From contig JAKCWW010000727.1 of assembly GCA_026260175.1 (NCBI GenBank), positions 441-64,440 of the forward strand: a stretch of DNA of 64,000 nt, in the 5' to 3' direction. Origin of the DNA: Reticulitermes lucifugus (Eukaryota; Arthropoda; Insecta; Blattodea; Rhinotermitidae). The notes under the pieces are model-generated. The model ran no database searches. It was not told the DNA's origin and saw only the letters and a list, made by a program, of their open reading frames with translations. Below are positions 1 to 12,969 of the stretch, one piece after another. A program made the translations under genes and the position numbers. The first letter of the stretch is position 1; every line of letters begins with the position of its first letter.

Positions 1-88
1 AGCCCCCAACCTGTCTAGTACACTACTCCAGTCACAGTGCAGTCAGCCCCCAACCTGTCTAATACACTACTCCAGTCACAGTGCAGTC
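1..88. repeat. 44-bp tandem repeat, two copies
   Basis: Two copies of a 44-bp unit (1-44 and 45-88) differ by one base (ctagta versus ctaata); the first two bases of a third copy follow before the sequence diverges. The array begins at the window edge, so more copies may lie to the left. No function is inferred. Confidence 0.9.
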
Positions 89-124
89 AGAAAAAAGTAA
101 GGCCTGATATTGTCTCCAATGTAG

Positions 125-300
125 TACAAAAACATTAAACTTCAAAATGCCTCTCATACTTTAAGTATGCGTGCAGGTTGTTGCTGCTGAAAATTTAGCT
201 TTGTGTCAGCATGACCAGAAAGACGGAAAGTAGTTTCGTCACTAAACAAACCTTTGGATCTAAAATGTCATCTTCCAATTATAAAGTAATGTTACGCCAC
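125..300 (-). pseudogene. Decayed DDE transposase fragment (mariner/Tc1-like)
   Basis: Read on the minus strand, about 265 down to 165 encodes GLFSDETTFRLSGHADTK. This matches the 'LFSDEATFHLSGHVNRHN' block around the first catalytic Asp of insect transposases with a C-terminal 'PRSPDLxPLDFFLWG' motif (family knowledge, not searched). The frame continues into a glutamine run and a stop. Upstream on the minus strand (300-520) only scattered stops and frameshifts are visible, so the N-terminal half is not convincingly aligned. No intact frame, no terminal inverted repeats recognised. A dead copy. Confidence 0.6.
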
Positions 301-329
301 AAATGCGTAGCGAATTACTTTGTATCGGG

Positions 330-2590
330 ATTTTACATGTTGTAACTCACTTCTAACTTTTGATTCTCGAACAATTTTCCAGGATTTTCGCAAAATTCTT
401 TATGACTTGCTAAATCGTCAGGCAGTTCCTCTTATTCGTTTTCTTTTAGTGCAAACAAAATTATCACGAGCGTCATTTACTGCAGCTTTCGTGGCTGGTT
501 GTTTACAAAGTTTCCTCTGTCACAAATGCAAGCGTTCTCATTAAACAACTTATACACTAACTTCACATATTTGTTTACACCGTGCTCGTTAATCTCAACA
601 CCACAATTTACCTAGAGTCTACTGTGCTTCATGTGGATGAATGGTGTGAGGTGGACTTTTGCAGCATGTGCATAACAAGACGGACTTTGTTTTATACCAG
701 CGGTGTTAAAGCTTGCAATGTAAAAACTATCATTGATGATGGTGGTAGCCGCCACCGAAACTTGTCGGAAATGGAATGATCTTGTAACAACTTTTGTTAA
801 GCATTATATGGTGCATTATTGTTGGCAACTTTCTAAATAATAACTTAGAGACTATTCGAAGACGGATACTTTTGTTTGTGTTATACACCAAACTACGTAT
901 GATGTTTTTGTACGGTAACAACAAATTTTGAGGTGTTATTTTCCGCAACAGTGTTGTTAGCGCCACTGGTGGAAGGCATGAATTTTCAAGTAGCGCAATT
1001 TTGGAACCTGATCACACACTGTGCTTTAATATATTAATTTATCCTCCTGAACAACAAGAGGCCGAATATTAATGAGGAAATATCACTCAGGAAGCTACTC
1101 ACTGGTAACTAGACCACAGAATTGAGAAGTATATGTACCCTTGCATATAAGATAAAATGTAAATCGGAAAGCCAGCCGAAGAAATATAACTGCGTTTGGA
1201 AGGAAAATTAGAATTACTTTGTGTGTCGGATCGATAGGCTATTAAAAGACAGGGAGAGAGAAAATCAGATTTGACCTAGGAATCAAAACCCAGAAAGAGA
1301 GCTGAGAACTAAAACAAATGTTTAGCAAATAATATAGAATTTAAGATTAAAATATTCATTAACAATGCAACAATTATGATTAATACCAGGGGTGTGCTTT
1401 GCAGAAAATTTGGCTTTAGCAGGCACATAATTTTAAGGTAATGTGACACAGGAAATAACTAACAATAAAATATTCACTTCTCATTCCTGTGCTCTTCATA
1501 TGATGAGCAATATTAAGTTCAAATACTACACATTTTATGTTTTCAATTTACACATTGAAAAGAAAGGCATTCATACATACAGGTGGTGTCAAGACTGAAA
1601 AACACTAACTTGATTCTCGAAATTTAAGAGAAAACTCCCTTTTATCATTCGTGTAATATTGTAAACTGTGATATCTCAATAACTATGCAAGCCTGCATAT
1701 TACTCTGTGATACGGAATTTTAAGACTTGTACTTTAGCAGTTAAGATATTTTATTAAGAGTTAATTTCAATTGTCTCGTGAATGAAAGTTTGTTGAAATG
1801 TTAGTAAATTCCGTTTCCATGACACTCCTATACACATACACGTACACGTATATTAGTATAATATCGGCCTCTCTTCCCACCTTCTTTATTCGAAAGGAGG
1901 CGTTGTTGAAAAACATGGCAAATAAAAGCTGCACTCTTACAGGGTCAGGTCTGGAATATAGTAATTTTTTCTTTTTCCACAATTAGGTATAGAAAATCTA
2001 AAAAAAAATTATACGTCATCCAATTTCATTTAAATGTTGGGTTGTTTGAACAAATGACAAATAAAACAATGTTTCTCTTCGAAAAAATTGTGTACTCACG
2101 AATATACAATAATTCATTTCGCGATATTGCTTTCAACATATTTTAAATTTAATGCATTTAGAGTATAATAAGACTAAACCTTCATCAGCAAGTGAAGTAT
2201 AATTTCATACCAAGGACAAAATATCACCCTGTTTATAGGTCAATTACTACTCCTCTCCTAGCCAGTCGCATGGTTTGTGTTGTTTTGTTACGTAACTTCC
2301 TGTACAAACAGAACTCATTATACTTTCAGAATTCTTCCTACAATTAAATGATGATTCCAAGGTTCATCCAAAATTATTGCAGCCATTCGTAAACAAGTAG
2401 GCTTAAATTAAATACAGGAACGTATTTTGTATTATATTCTCTTGCAATTAAACCTATTCGTATATTTATTTATATCTTCAGTTTGCCACATATCTAGTTC
2501 CTGCCTTCAAAATTAAGGGAAAATAAGGCCTGTTTATATGTAAGTTGCACCTAAAGTATATGTCGTGCATGAATAAGTTAGTGCGAGTGT
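330..2590. other. No gene recognised
   Basis: AT-rich sequence. 330-970 may contain more of the decayed transposon to its left, but I cannot align it. 970-2590 shows short poly-A runs and a small (TACACG)-like run near 1831-1856. Open frames here are under 80 codons and unrecognisable. Confidence 0.5.
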
Positions 2591-2596
2591 AAGGCT

Positions 2597-2633
<37 letters not shown>
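2597..2633. repeat. Compound (TA)n(TG)n microsatellite
   Basis: About ten TA dinucleotides run directly into about eight TG dinucleotides. A short frame crossing it on the minus strand is a by-product of the repeat. Confidence 0.95.
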
Positions 2634-2639
2634 AAAACA

Positions 2640-3300
2640 GAATTACATCCGAAGCCTATTTCGTTGTCATTAGTAATATTACCAATTAAACTTTGTATAT
2701 CGTTGGCTAATGGACTTCGTGAAAGAGTGAAAGAGAAAGACATACGAATTTAGCTTTATTACACAACGTGAAAAATTAATCATTATACGCAAAAAAGTTT
2801 CTGTTAACACGGTGCTAATACACATATATTAACTACCATAACACATCCGTGTAACACATGCCACATTTAATTGTTTGGTTTCCATTCCCTGTGCATCAAG
2901 AAAATTATTTCTGTCCATTTGAGTACATTGCTTCTGTCATGCTTAATATATCCAAAATTGTAAGCGAATATTTGCTGATATTTATACTTTTTTCTTAACA
3001 GTACTTCCATTTACAAACCATCTAATCATTATTTACGTCACTACTACGTGCGTCAGAACGTAAATAACGACGATAACAAAACGCATTTGCCGCGTACGCC
3101 AGATGATTGGAATTTTTTAAATGCATATCGCTAGAAACAATTTTGATAAATTCTTCATTTTAAGGAAATATGCTGTGCTTTAGTGCTTAACACCTATCAT
3201 CCGCCAAGTATTAGAGCCAAAGTGTTAGAATGTTATGTATAAATAGTGTAAATAAGACAAAGTACATTAATAAATTAAAAATTGTTAAACGACTTAGCTG
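2640..3300. other. No gene; one short hairpin
   Basis: AT-rich, no recognisable coding. A perfect 10-bp inverted repeat (ttatttacgt at 3029-3038 and its complement at 3058-3067) with a 19-nt spacer could fold, but nothing beside it suggests a function. Confidence 0.5.
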
Positions 3301-3306
3301 CTGCAC

Positions 3307-3356
3307 GTGGTGGTGGTAGTGGTAGAAGAAGAAGAAGAAGTAGTAGAAGAAGAAGA

Positions 3357-3388
<32 letters not shown>

Positions 3389-3397
3389 AAGTAGTAA
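3307..3397. repeat. Trinucleotide repeat (GGT/AGA/AGT)n
   Basis: Interleaved runs of tgg, aga and agt triplets, about 90 bp, with a long pure (AGT)n stretch at the right end. A simple-sequence repeat with no coding frame through it. Confidence 0.95.
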
Positions 3398-3567
3398 GAT
3401 TAGTGTCGTAAAATAGAAGTACATGTAGTAATACTACCTTGTAGTTTTAATTACAATATATGGCCCTCCTGAGCACGGTACTGAATATGAAGATTTTAAT
3501 ACAGGCAGGAAATTTCTCGAGTAGTGGAGGGTGTATGAGTTTCTGAATATATACACTATTCAGTGGA

Positions 3568-3640
3568 CTTAGTTAGTTAGTTAGTTAGTTAGTAAGTCAG
3601 TCAGTTATTTAGTTAGTTGGGTTCTCAGTTATTTAGTAGG
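3568..3640. repeat. (TTAG)n/(TCAG)n tetranucleotide repeat
   Basis: Runs of ttag, then tcag, then degenerate ttag. The same two tetranucleotides recur at 55.22-55.43 kb. Confidence 0.85.
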
Positions 3641-5355
3641 AGAAGGAGGAAGAATATTGTCCTATTACGTTAGTTTCACTTAAGCTTGTAATAAGGGCCA
3701 GAGTATTCATTTTGGGCACAATAACAGCAAAAACCAAGTGATTCGCGCAATTATTTATATACATCATTTAAATAATTTATATGGATTTTACCAACGCACA
3801 TTATTACGTTTAACAAAATAGGGTTATTAAGCTTGAGGGAAAAGGAATGCTTTCTACATAAACTTGATAATGCACCTAACGAAATCAAAATACAGCGCAG
3901 GTGGTTTTGATAGACGGGAACTACTGACGTAACAAGTACCTTTAGTTATGCCTCACACCGCACTAGACACCAAGGTTTATATTCCTGTACGTACTTCTAA
4001 CACCAGTGTTTCGAAATTTCTTGTAGTAAATGTCGCAAGGTTGGAAATTACAGAAACTTAGGTGACAGTATGTTAGTGACATCCGAACACAGGCTCTCTC
4101 ATTATCCGTGACACTAACTTCTAGTTATCACGTCATCGTTTCTAATGTCTGAAATCTCTGTTACGTCTATCCCAAGGGATGGTCGCCTTCTTCATCCCCT
4201 TCTGCTCTGCAGCATGACACATCTCGGACATTCATTCCCAGAGGAGTCAGGCCTCCTTCTGGATCGACTACATTTATCCATTCTTAGCAAAAGAGGAAAG
4301 CTAAAGTACATAGCCAAGTTCTCAAGTTCTTGTTACAACGCTAATCAGAAGCTTGGGACTTGCCGTTGCTGAGCTGCCAAATCCGACTAACCTACAGGAA
4401 ATTCCGATCATTAAGAGATTTCGTATTTTAACAAAACCATAAAAATGTATATATATCACTGAATGCATTTGCGCACCCAGAATATTTTCTTGGGAGGCTA
4501 ATCCTGAGACTATATAAAATTTATGTTCGATTTTAAAAATTATGTTATAAAAATCATGTTGTAAGTACAACATAACACTGTTTTACTGCGTTTATATACG
4601 TATGAATATAAATACTAGTTCTTATTTTTTTAAAAATTAATTAATTTATTTTTCAAAATTTTAATGTACTAGTCATCATCCGACTTCAGTGGCTGATTTC
4701 GGCTGAAGGAGAAATCACGTAATACTTTACATATCAAAATATCTACAAAATGTGTTTTTTATTTTTCGGTTTTTGGGGGGTTTGGGGGGAAATTGCAGCC
4801 CGGCAGCCCCCCCCCTTGGGTGCGTCCCTTAATAAATGTATAGAATTGTAGATTCGCTTTCCAGGGGATTCACATTTTTAAACCTAAGGCTACATGTTTA
4901 AAGACAAATTTGTATGTTTCCAGTAACCAAATATCTTATACTAAAAACAAGGTTTTCAGATTTCTTCACACATAATATCTGGTTATGATATTAACAAACA
5001 AATTGGTAACTTAACATATGAGAATTAAATTTAACACGGCCGTGACTGTGGAGTTTACTGTCGTGTCAGAAGTGACACCATACTTTCGGTCACGTTATCT
5101 ACAAACGCTCCGGAGGAAACTACTTTATTCCGTTTCAGGAAATATTCCAAAGTCTGAGATAGCATGTTACTCAAAACGTTTGTCTCTATCATAATACACG
5201 GTGCCAAATCCCAGAGGCCTAGCCTTCAACTCTCATTAACACTTTGGCAAAAGAATCTAAAGGCCAGCGCTTTTATTATGAATGCCAGGCATTTCGCAAA
5301 TTAAAGTCACTTAATTTTAATGTATGATATAACGTATTTACATAAGCGATATTTC
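3641..5355. other. No gene; G/C homopolymer patch
   Basis: Mostly AT-rich and featureless. 4774-4820 holds runs of G6, G6 and C9 around a 'gcagcccggcag' core; the following ttgggtgcgtccctt resembles 3' ends of some arthropod transposons, but this is too short to assign. Confidence 0.45.
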
Positions 5356-5356
5356 A

Positions 5357-5437
5357 GGCTTCGGCCGCGTCGTAATTGAGATATTTGCTATTTTGCAGTG
5401 TTTCGAGGCGTACTTTCGTTGTTACCGACGTTTCGGG
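5357..5437 (-). repeat. Relic of a ribozyme-bearing repeat, same family as 28.28-28.37 kb
   Basis: About 80 bp aligns by eye with 28282-28366: both start gcttc.gccgc, pass through ggcgta and end gttaccgacgtttcgg. On the minus strand that end reads ccgaaac-gtcg-gtaac: the GAAA box, a 2-bp stem III with 4-nt loop, and a GUA cleavage triplet of a hammerhead-like core. The CUGANGA box and stem II are not recognisable on the far side (5438 onwards). A truncated copy. Confidence 0.55.
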
Positions 5438-5439
5438 AC

Positions 5440-6415
5440 AGGGTATACATTCCATAATCGAGGGTCAAGATATAAAAAAAGAATTCTTGGACATCAGGGG
5501 TCAAGATGTCAAAGAAGACTTCTTGGAAATCTTTATTCTTAAAGAGGGAAAGGACACACTCTACGGAACTGTCAGTAACAAAGGAACCTACGCTGAGCAA
5601 CAAACTAGAAGAGCTAAGATTTCATATTTTTGTATGATTAATTATTCAACATCTTCCTACTCACTTCACACACCTGCTCTAAACGTAAAACCTTGAAAAG
5701 TGTCATTAAGGATCACAGAGAAATGCTCTTGACGTTACATTATGCTGCAAAAAAATACACATAGATAAATGTCATTCTCTTCACAGCACTCAATATAGCA
5801 TACTTCAGTGTCACGCCTATAAATACCTCTTCATCTAGAAGAATTAAAAATGTCCCTTTTGATTTTCGTCACTTCTACGTATGAGATTATATTGGTCTTT
5901 CGCAGTAGATTGGTGTAACTCAGAGAATCAAAGTGTATACACGAAACAAATTTTACACCGTCTTTATGTAGTACATAAGAGAAGGCGCTTGTGAATCAGC
6001 GAGATAAAACATAATAAATTATTATCTATTTGGGATGTCGGATGAAACGCAACCTCTTTATTCATGTCGGCAGCAAGAAATATGAAAAATAACTTGGCCT
6101 GAAGCCTTTAAGCAGCGCTATAGATTACAGAACGATATGCAAATTTTATAAATTTTACTGAAATAATTTTAAATTTTAATGTATTACTCTTCTATATCGT
6201 TTGAACTGTGGACAGCGCTCTTTCTAGAATCGTGAGAAACACGTTGAACTGGAGGGACTAAATATTACCTAACAAATATCTACACAATCACAAAACGTAT
6301 TCGAGGATTCGGCTTAAAACTTGGCTCCAAACCTTAATTAAATACCAGCTTAGAAACCGGCTTAAAAGAGTTTCGAGACCTTAATTAGGAACCAGTTGCA
6401 AGACAGAGAGCGCGT
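5440..6415. other. No gene recognised
   Basis: AT-rich; overlapping short open frames at 5376-5696 (+) and 5388-5603 (-) have no recognisable motif and partly cover the repeat relic to the left. Confidence 0.5.
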
Positions 6416-6419
6416 TTAA

Positions 6420-6445
6420 TACATATATATATATATATATATATA
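6420..6445. repeat. (AT)n microsatellite
   Basis: About 11 AT dinucleotides followed by a short (CA)n run to about 6460. Confidence 0.9.
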
Positions 6446-6460
6446 AACACACACATACAC

Positions 6461-9400
6461 GAATACTAGACACGCACCATCATGTGACGTCCCTGCATAA
6501 TATCCACTCGCCACCCCACAAGAACATGAGCAAGAATGCTCCTTCTCTAGCGTAAAGCGTTCCAGGCGTCGCATTGATCACTCACCCCTATCTAATGCCA
6601 AGACTGAGCATAAGTAGACCTACACTTCTACTCCCACCCATTTGTCAGTTATGGCACTTTACTGGATGACTTTCGCCTTTACCATACCCCACCAAAATAT
6701 GGTAAACGTAGAACTCAAGGAAAAAAATTCTGGCGTCACACGTAAACCTAGCTCTGTCATAGAAACCGAGGAATCCTTAAATATTCGAATCTTTCTGTTG
6801 TCACAACATTTTTAGTAGAATTCTTACGTTTAAGAGTTGATATTTTGGATATCCTTCTAGTTTTGGGTTCTCCGACAGCTTTCAGCGTACGCGGCTGATT
6901 TTCATTTATCGAACACGTGTTCCGACAGTGGCTCTGTACTTCGTTAATAACATGAACACATTTCCAATTCCATTACAATGAAGTAAACCAATCTGAATCC
7001 ATATCTGCATTCATGGTCCTGTGATTGAATGGTCCGGGCATTGATTATTGACAAATGAACTCTGGAGGAAAAGCACTAACCAGTGTGTTTGTGCAACCAA
7101 CATTGCACTTTATACCGAACTAGCAAATAATTTAGGTACAAATTTGAAAATGTGTGCACTGTGAATTAAAATCTGTAACCGCTTACGTAGGCAACATTCA
7201 TAAAGTAATGGTTCCCTTTGATTTTCCATAATAACATAAATTTGAAAGAAGACCATTTTATCCGTATTTAGAATAAATCATTTCACGCTTCTTAAAATGC
7301 GTCCTTAGAATAAGACCAATTTTCACTTATACATCAGTAACTTAGCTGTTATTCTAAACAGAAGGCAGTAAAAGGACTTCAAATGGGATATTAAGTGACG
7401 CAGTGGAACATGATTTTAAGGCGTTCTGTGCTTTCAAAGTATCATAAGGTTTATGGTAAAACAATAAATGTCATTTCAATTACGCCCAGAAGAAAAGTAC
7501 GTCCTCGTCTGTACCGATTTTCCTGAAGCTTGCACGTACTCAACAGTATTATATGAAAATCGTCTGCACAGAACTTCACCAAAATCGGACAACAAATATG
7601 CCAAGGACGGATGGAAATTCATTTCTGTCTCTAAGTGAGATATGGCCTTCACCCAGTTAATTTGCACGAAACTTGCAGCCACTCAATAATTTTCTGTGGA
7701 AATTTCCAGCAATTAATTTATCCAAAAGGGAAGAAAATCCAGAAAAGAAGGCAAAATTTAATTCACGTCTTCAAGCAAAGTATGGCTTTCACTGCACAGA
7801 ATTCATAAAACTTAAAATGTGTCAGTAATATTACAATGAGGTATTACATAACAAATGTCATCCAAATCGCTCAAGAAAAGTGGAATGTACTGTGACAAAA
7901 TAATTTGCACTTTTAATTAAATTTAAGACTGACACCAGCTAATTTTCAGCACACTCACTTTTGCTCTACAAATTTTTGGAAAGTACTCGTTCCGAGTTGT
8001 ATGCAAACGCAACACTGTGTTTACAGAGACAGTAGGTCACAACAAAAGAAAGGACGGACGGATGGATGGAGGTGGTCTCACTATGTCTTTCTTTTTACCT
8101 TTATTATGGACTAAAACTACGTAATTCGTAAGTCGTTTTTATATTAAAGTGATTTCCAAGGAAACCTTAGTTATCACAAGCTTCTGTCTTTGCAGAAATT
8201 GCTAAATATAAAGTACATAAAAAGGCATAAATAAGTGATGGAAATTGAAGGGGGTACATTAATTAGAAATACGGTAGTTATAAGAGAGAAGGAGGGAAAA
8301 AATACAGCGACAAAGATGAAATAAAAAAGAATATAATTAACAAAATTGGATGATAATTATGTTTTTAAGGTAGAAGAGTAAATAATTCTGCATTTGATTA
8401 AAATTAATATTAAAACAAGAAATTGCTACATCCATTAATCGCTGCATTAAAGTTGAGATTACAATCAAAATGACGTAACCGTATTAAAATTAAAATTATT
8501 CCTGTCGTATTCTAAATACTTGTTCAGCAAAACACGAATCAAGGATGTGAAAGTTTAACCATAATTCAGTTGCTTAACAATGAAGGAGATGTTTCTGTTT
8601 CTAAGCACAGAAAGATGAAGGCTTTCGAGGATTACAGGAAAGATGTCACGCATTACTTTTCTTGGCATTACACTGCTTGAATATATGACCGGTGTAAAGC
8701 CCGGTTAAAAGCCCCTGGTAGAATTTGGAATGGCGATCCTAGTACACACTGTAAAAGAGCTTCTGATGAGGAGTAACAGGATATTGGTTGGACCCAGGTA
8801 TCGGTCGGGACGTAATGAAAGAAGATAAATTCTACCACTGCCAATTGAGAGAAGTCCACTGCAATATAATTTGAATTACGCGATGTGATACGCAGTACAT
8901 ATTGAGATGAAACACCTAAATTAACTTCTTGAGAAAATAATGATTTTAGATCATCAGTCAAAAATTCCAAATATGTTGTTCAAATAGAATATTCATCGCC
9001 ACTTTCACACGAACTCGCCATTTCTACTTATCCTGACCACGCACCTGTACCGTTTATTCAAGATTATAATATTTAATGTTATCCCCAAATATGTGCCTAG
9101 TTATTTCTTGCAGTTTTTCTGAACAGAAACCTTCTAAGAATTTAAATAAATTTATTAGTTTTTTATGAATTGAAATTAACCTAGCTCAAATTTCTCTTCC
9201 ACAGTTGAGGAAGATTCTTTGTATTATTTGGGGAAAATGTAAATAAATATTCACCACATAATTATTATATTCTTTGGACTAATGAGAAAAAAAATGTACG
9301 CAGCGTGATAAAATTAAGATTTCTTCTCTGGTAGTAGTTTTACGCTGCACTGATATTATTTATTCTAATCAAATTTTGATACTTCGTATTTCATTACATG

Positions 9401-11080
9401 GCTTTGTCTTGGAAACTCATGAGAGTTGTGAGATTAAATTAGGGCAAAAGGTTTTCTTCATGCATTTTATTTAATATTTATTTCCCAATTAAATTCACGG
9501 AGTGTTTTTTTTAAATAATGTATTCTATACAGAAGAATCAACACAGGAGAAAAACAACGTTTTTTTAAACTTCCTCTTTCCTTTTTGCTGTAATAAGGAA
9601 CGTCTCATAAAATTTTAGGCGAGATCATAATCTTTACTCTTACTTTATAATTTCCATAAATTCCTTACCGTTACATGACCATTCTTCTCCATTTGAGTTA
9701 TATACTTTCATCATACAGCGGAATGGAAAAGATACGTGAAAAATAGAATACCCTGAGTGAACTGTCTGTGAAAGAGACTTTACCATTACAGCAGTAATTT
9801 TCATACCTTTCTGGAAATGGGAGTTAGTTTTGACAAGTAATCTAAGGACACTGTAAGTTACTCACGCTACATAACAACAGATAATATAATGCTTAAGGAA
9901 TTACCAACATAAATATGAGCAATGAAAGTATTGTGGCCGAAGTGAAGTTATTAACCTGCCACACGCGTGGAAAAACTGAGGATAACTGCAAAATACTTCG
10001 GTCCAAGTAGGCAGTATTAAACTGGGTACCTCCCAAATGAAGTCAGTATGTACTTTATTGCAAGTGTGTTTTATTATAAAATAAATTAAAACCATAATAA
10101 AAGAAGAGTGCAGATATTAATAATCCAATAATTTGTATTTATCCCCCGTATAGAAAGTTGTCAAAAGTATGAGCCGCATTATAGTAGCATATTTCCTTAG
10201 AAAATACACAAGTATTTTGTGTCATAGGCCATTTTTGAGGTGACGAAACAAGTTATATTTGAGCTGCATGAAGACCGAGAATTATATTTGAATGACAGGA
10301 AACCAAACCAAACTCCCCAGAGCGGTAAACCACCAATACCAACGGTTGGCACCCTTGTGTAGCTTCTGCGAGACGGCGTGTGGAGTGATGGGGCATTGAA
10401 GTGCCATACTGTGTTCACATCATGCACTACATGCAAATAAAGCACAACATGTGTCTAGCAGACAATAAATGGTGTTCCACTTATTTAACGAATGTTTTTT
10501 CGTCATAATAATAACTGCATAGGCTTAACACATTTCCGTTGGACGAATTAAATTTGTTACACTTACTTACTTGTAATTAAGCAGAGAGGGCAGTAACAGT
10601 TACAGATGAATTAAAATTATACATTTCAAAATATTACGTCGTAGGCTACTCAATATGCTATCCAAGCACCTACCGGGAAGACGTGGCGAGGACAAAGACA
10701 AACATGACATTTTACAACAGACATAAGAACCCGGAATAAGTTTAAAATAAAAGTAGATTATCGGAAATTCATTCCCGAATATCGTTTTATCATCTGGTTT
10801 ATAAAGGCAATTTATGCGATTACATCTGATTGATTTATTATACATCGTTTATTAGGATAATTTTAAAACCTTAATATAAATAAAGGATGTTTCCTGTATT
10901 CGATTTATGTACAGCCTGATACACACGAATTAGAGCATACGTACATTCTGAATGGTATTCTGTCAATTAAGACCTAATTTACTAGGAGATATGTAACTTA
11001 AGAGTCTCTCTGCTTTTGACACCAGACGTTTCTCACACAGACCAGGGTGTTACTATCTTGAATGCTGGAAACTAAAAAGT
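6461..11080. other. Long stretch without recognisable genes
   Basis: AT-rich. 8053-8074 is a short GGAC/GGAT tetranucleotide run, possibly the eroded end of the (GACA)n dispersed repeat seen elsewhere in the window. 10290-10420 begins with an AAACCAAACC run and is less AT-rich, perhaps an old SINE end, not assignable. A 100-codon frame at 8668-8970 (-) and a 68-codon frame at 7476-7682 (-) show no domain and no flanking signals. Confidence 0.4.
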
Positions 11081-11164
11081 TAAAATACTGTATAAATTGT
11101 TATAAGTTTTAAAACTTTCGCGGCGACATGATTCAATATAGTTTTCGCGGGCGCACAGCAGCGT

Positions 11165-11215
11165 CAATTCATTTGAATACAACGTTTCGGGGACTAGCTC
11201 CGTCCCCAACAAGGG
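11165..11215 (-). ncRNA. Hammerhead-like motif, element A left arm (degenerate)
   Basis: On the minus strand: stem II ggggac/gtcccc (6 bp) with loop ggagcta, then GAAAC (11184-11188 on plus), a 2-bp stem III around a guu loop, and a GUA cleavage triplet. The CUGANGA box is lost (reads cttgtt where ctgagga is expected from the other arm), so this copy should be inactive. Confidence 0.5.
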
Positions 11216-11234
11216 ACAGACGAGTTGTATGTTA

Positions 11235-11340
11235 AATCAGTTTTGCCTGAGGATGGGGACGGAGCTAGTCNNNNNNNNNNNNNNNNNNNNNNNNNNNNNN
11301 NNNNNNNNNNNNNNNNNNNNGAAACGTTGTATTCAAACGA
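11235..11340 (+). ncRNA. Hammerhead-like motif, element A right arm (interrupted by gap)
   Basis: CTGAGGA (11247-11253) fits the CUGANGA core; one extra T, then stem II ggggac (11255-11260) pairing with the gtc before the gap plus bases hidden by it; GAAAC at 11321-11325, a 2-bp stem III with guu loop, and GUA ending at 11331. The left arm predicts only about three bases (ccc) where the 50 Ns stand. Confidence 0.5.
11271..11320. other. 50-N assembly gap
   Basis: Exactly 50 Ns inside the right arm of the fold-back element. The intact left arm suggests the true missing length is about 3 bp, so the run is probably a placeholder. Confidence 0.9.
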
Positions 11341-11394
11341 ATTGACGCGGCTGTGCGCCCGAGAAGACTATATTGAACTGTATAAATTGTATCA

Positions 11395-12969
11395 CAACAG
11401 GCAATGTGTGATGCATAGTCAGAAGTAGATATGCATATGGTTTCTTTAATGCTGACGGTGCTTCCACCGGTCTGTGTCAGTAACCTACATATTTTAACTT
11501 AAATAAACAACAGTAGATCTTCCATTTGCTTGTGAAGGTTAGGTATGACTTTCATCATAAATTGCTCATTGATTTTTTTACAATAACGAGAATGTAATAC
11601 GGATAGAAAAATCTAGTTAACATCGCAAAATGGCTGAGAATGTCACAGGAATAAGATGGCGAGTAAAGAGAAAGAATTGTAACGCACATATTGTAATTCG
11701 TTTCTTTTTTATTCCTGTCTCCAAGACTTCTTTTCTGCAGCCCTTCCCTCTTATCTGGTATAGAAAGCCGTTACTGTGACAATGTAGCAGAAAAATTACT
11801 TTCTCTTTTAAAAAGAAAAATCCATCTTTTATCCTTCTCTATATAGTTTCCTTGTGTTTTCCTCGTTTCAACTTCACTCTTTGTAGAAAAAACCGCCTCG
11901 CAATTTACATTCCTTATCTAAATTTTAAGTATATTGAAATTAAATGGAAGATATTGATCTAAAGTGAAAGTGTGTAAAGAAAGGTAAAAATATATCAGGA
12001 TACAGACCGGAAGATTAAATTAAATTAATGGTCCTCAAATTAAAGACAAAAATATCTCTAGATATATTTACTTCTCTGTTCACTAAATCTGCATTTCGAG
12101 TGGCAAAGAGGACTATAAAAAATGTTCAACGTTCTACAACCTGCTTATCTCTGTGAGTGTGTTTATGGTGTAGCCAACAGCAATGTAGCAGTATATCAAT
12201 GTAATGCAATTTTACGTGCAGTCAGTGTAAACCTTCGTATTCGTTCTCTGATATGTAGTTTATCTCTTCATGAAATCATCGGTCATGAACAAAAATTTGA
12301 AAGCACATTGGTGTTTCCAATTCATCCCATTTTTCATATGGATGTCCGAAATACGCCCCAGGTTCAACCTTGCCAATAGAACTCTGAACATAATTCGCGT
12401 TAAATAATTTATGTTTGTCATTGATTGCTTTCATTGTTTTTTATTGCAGCGTAAGCAAGTTTTAAAATAATCTTCAACGCTTACATTCTTCATTTACGGA
12501 AAATAATAATAATTTAACATGTTTCTTCATCCGACATTTGTAGCAGAGATCACCTGTTTTTCTTTAATAGCACACAATGTTACGTACTAAGTTTATGCCT
12601 GTCAAATTTAACATTGCTGTTCAAGTTCGTTATTTTATCTAAAATTTTCAGTCACTGCTTTCCGATCTCTTTCAGAAACGTGATTATTACTCTTATAGTA
12701 GTTCTTAAGATGTTTTCCCACACTGTGGAAACCATCATGCCTACGTGTGACGAGGGTAAGCAGACTGAATGAACATAAAACTTTTTCAGCAAAGTTGGTA
12801 TTCGGCAGTATATTACACATAGTTTTACATGAATTTTTAAAACATAAAATGACAAAGCCTTCCCCAAAAGATAAAAAGGGCAAATTTCATCTCAGAGAGG
12901 AGAGACTGGCGACACGTTTTGAAAATGAAAAGGTTTATGGGACATTAAGTGTCCTGTATTTTATCTTTC
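11395..12969. other. No gene recognised
   Basis: AT-rich; open frames at 12122-12379 (+) and 12635-12883 (-) lack motifs and splice context. Confidence 0.5.

Larger units (their letters stand above)
11087..11390. mobile_element. Fold-back Penelope-like element A
   Basis: Inverted arms at 11131-11207 and 11255-11377 share the gcgcacag..cgtcaatt..tttgaatacaacgtttc block in opposite orientation. A perfect 14-bp direct repeat (actgtataaattgt) lies at 11087-11100 and 11377-11390 and looks like a target-site duplication. Between the left duplication and the left arm are 30 extra bases. The interior is only about 47 bp, with no reverse transcriptase. Both arms carry hammerhead-like motifs. A 50-N gap (11271-11320) breaks the right arm. 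Arrangement and motifs fit Penelope-like elements, whose terminal repeats occur in tandem or inverted orientation; the family call is inference. Confidence 0.6.

Noticed and set aside
5376-5696. 106-codon open frame on the plus strand
   Set aside because: Begins inside the ribozyme-family relic at 5.4 kb and shows no domain.
8763-8769. CTGATGA as a further hammerhead core
   Set aside because: No GAAAC box or stem II within a reasonable distance.
8668-8970. 100-codon open frame on the minus strand
   Set aside because: No homologue recognised and no supporting signals.
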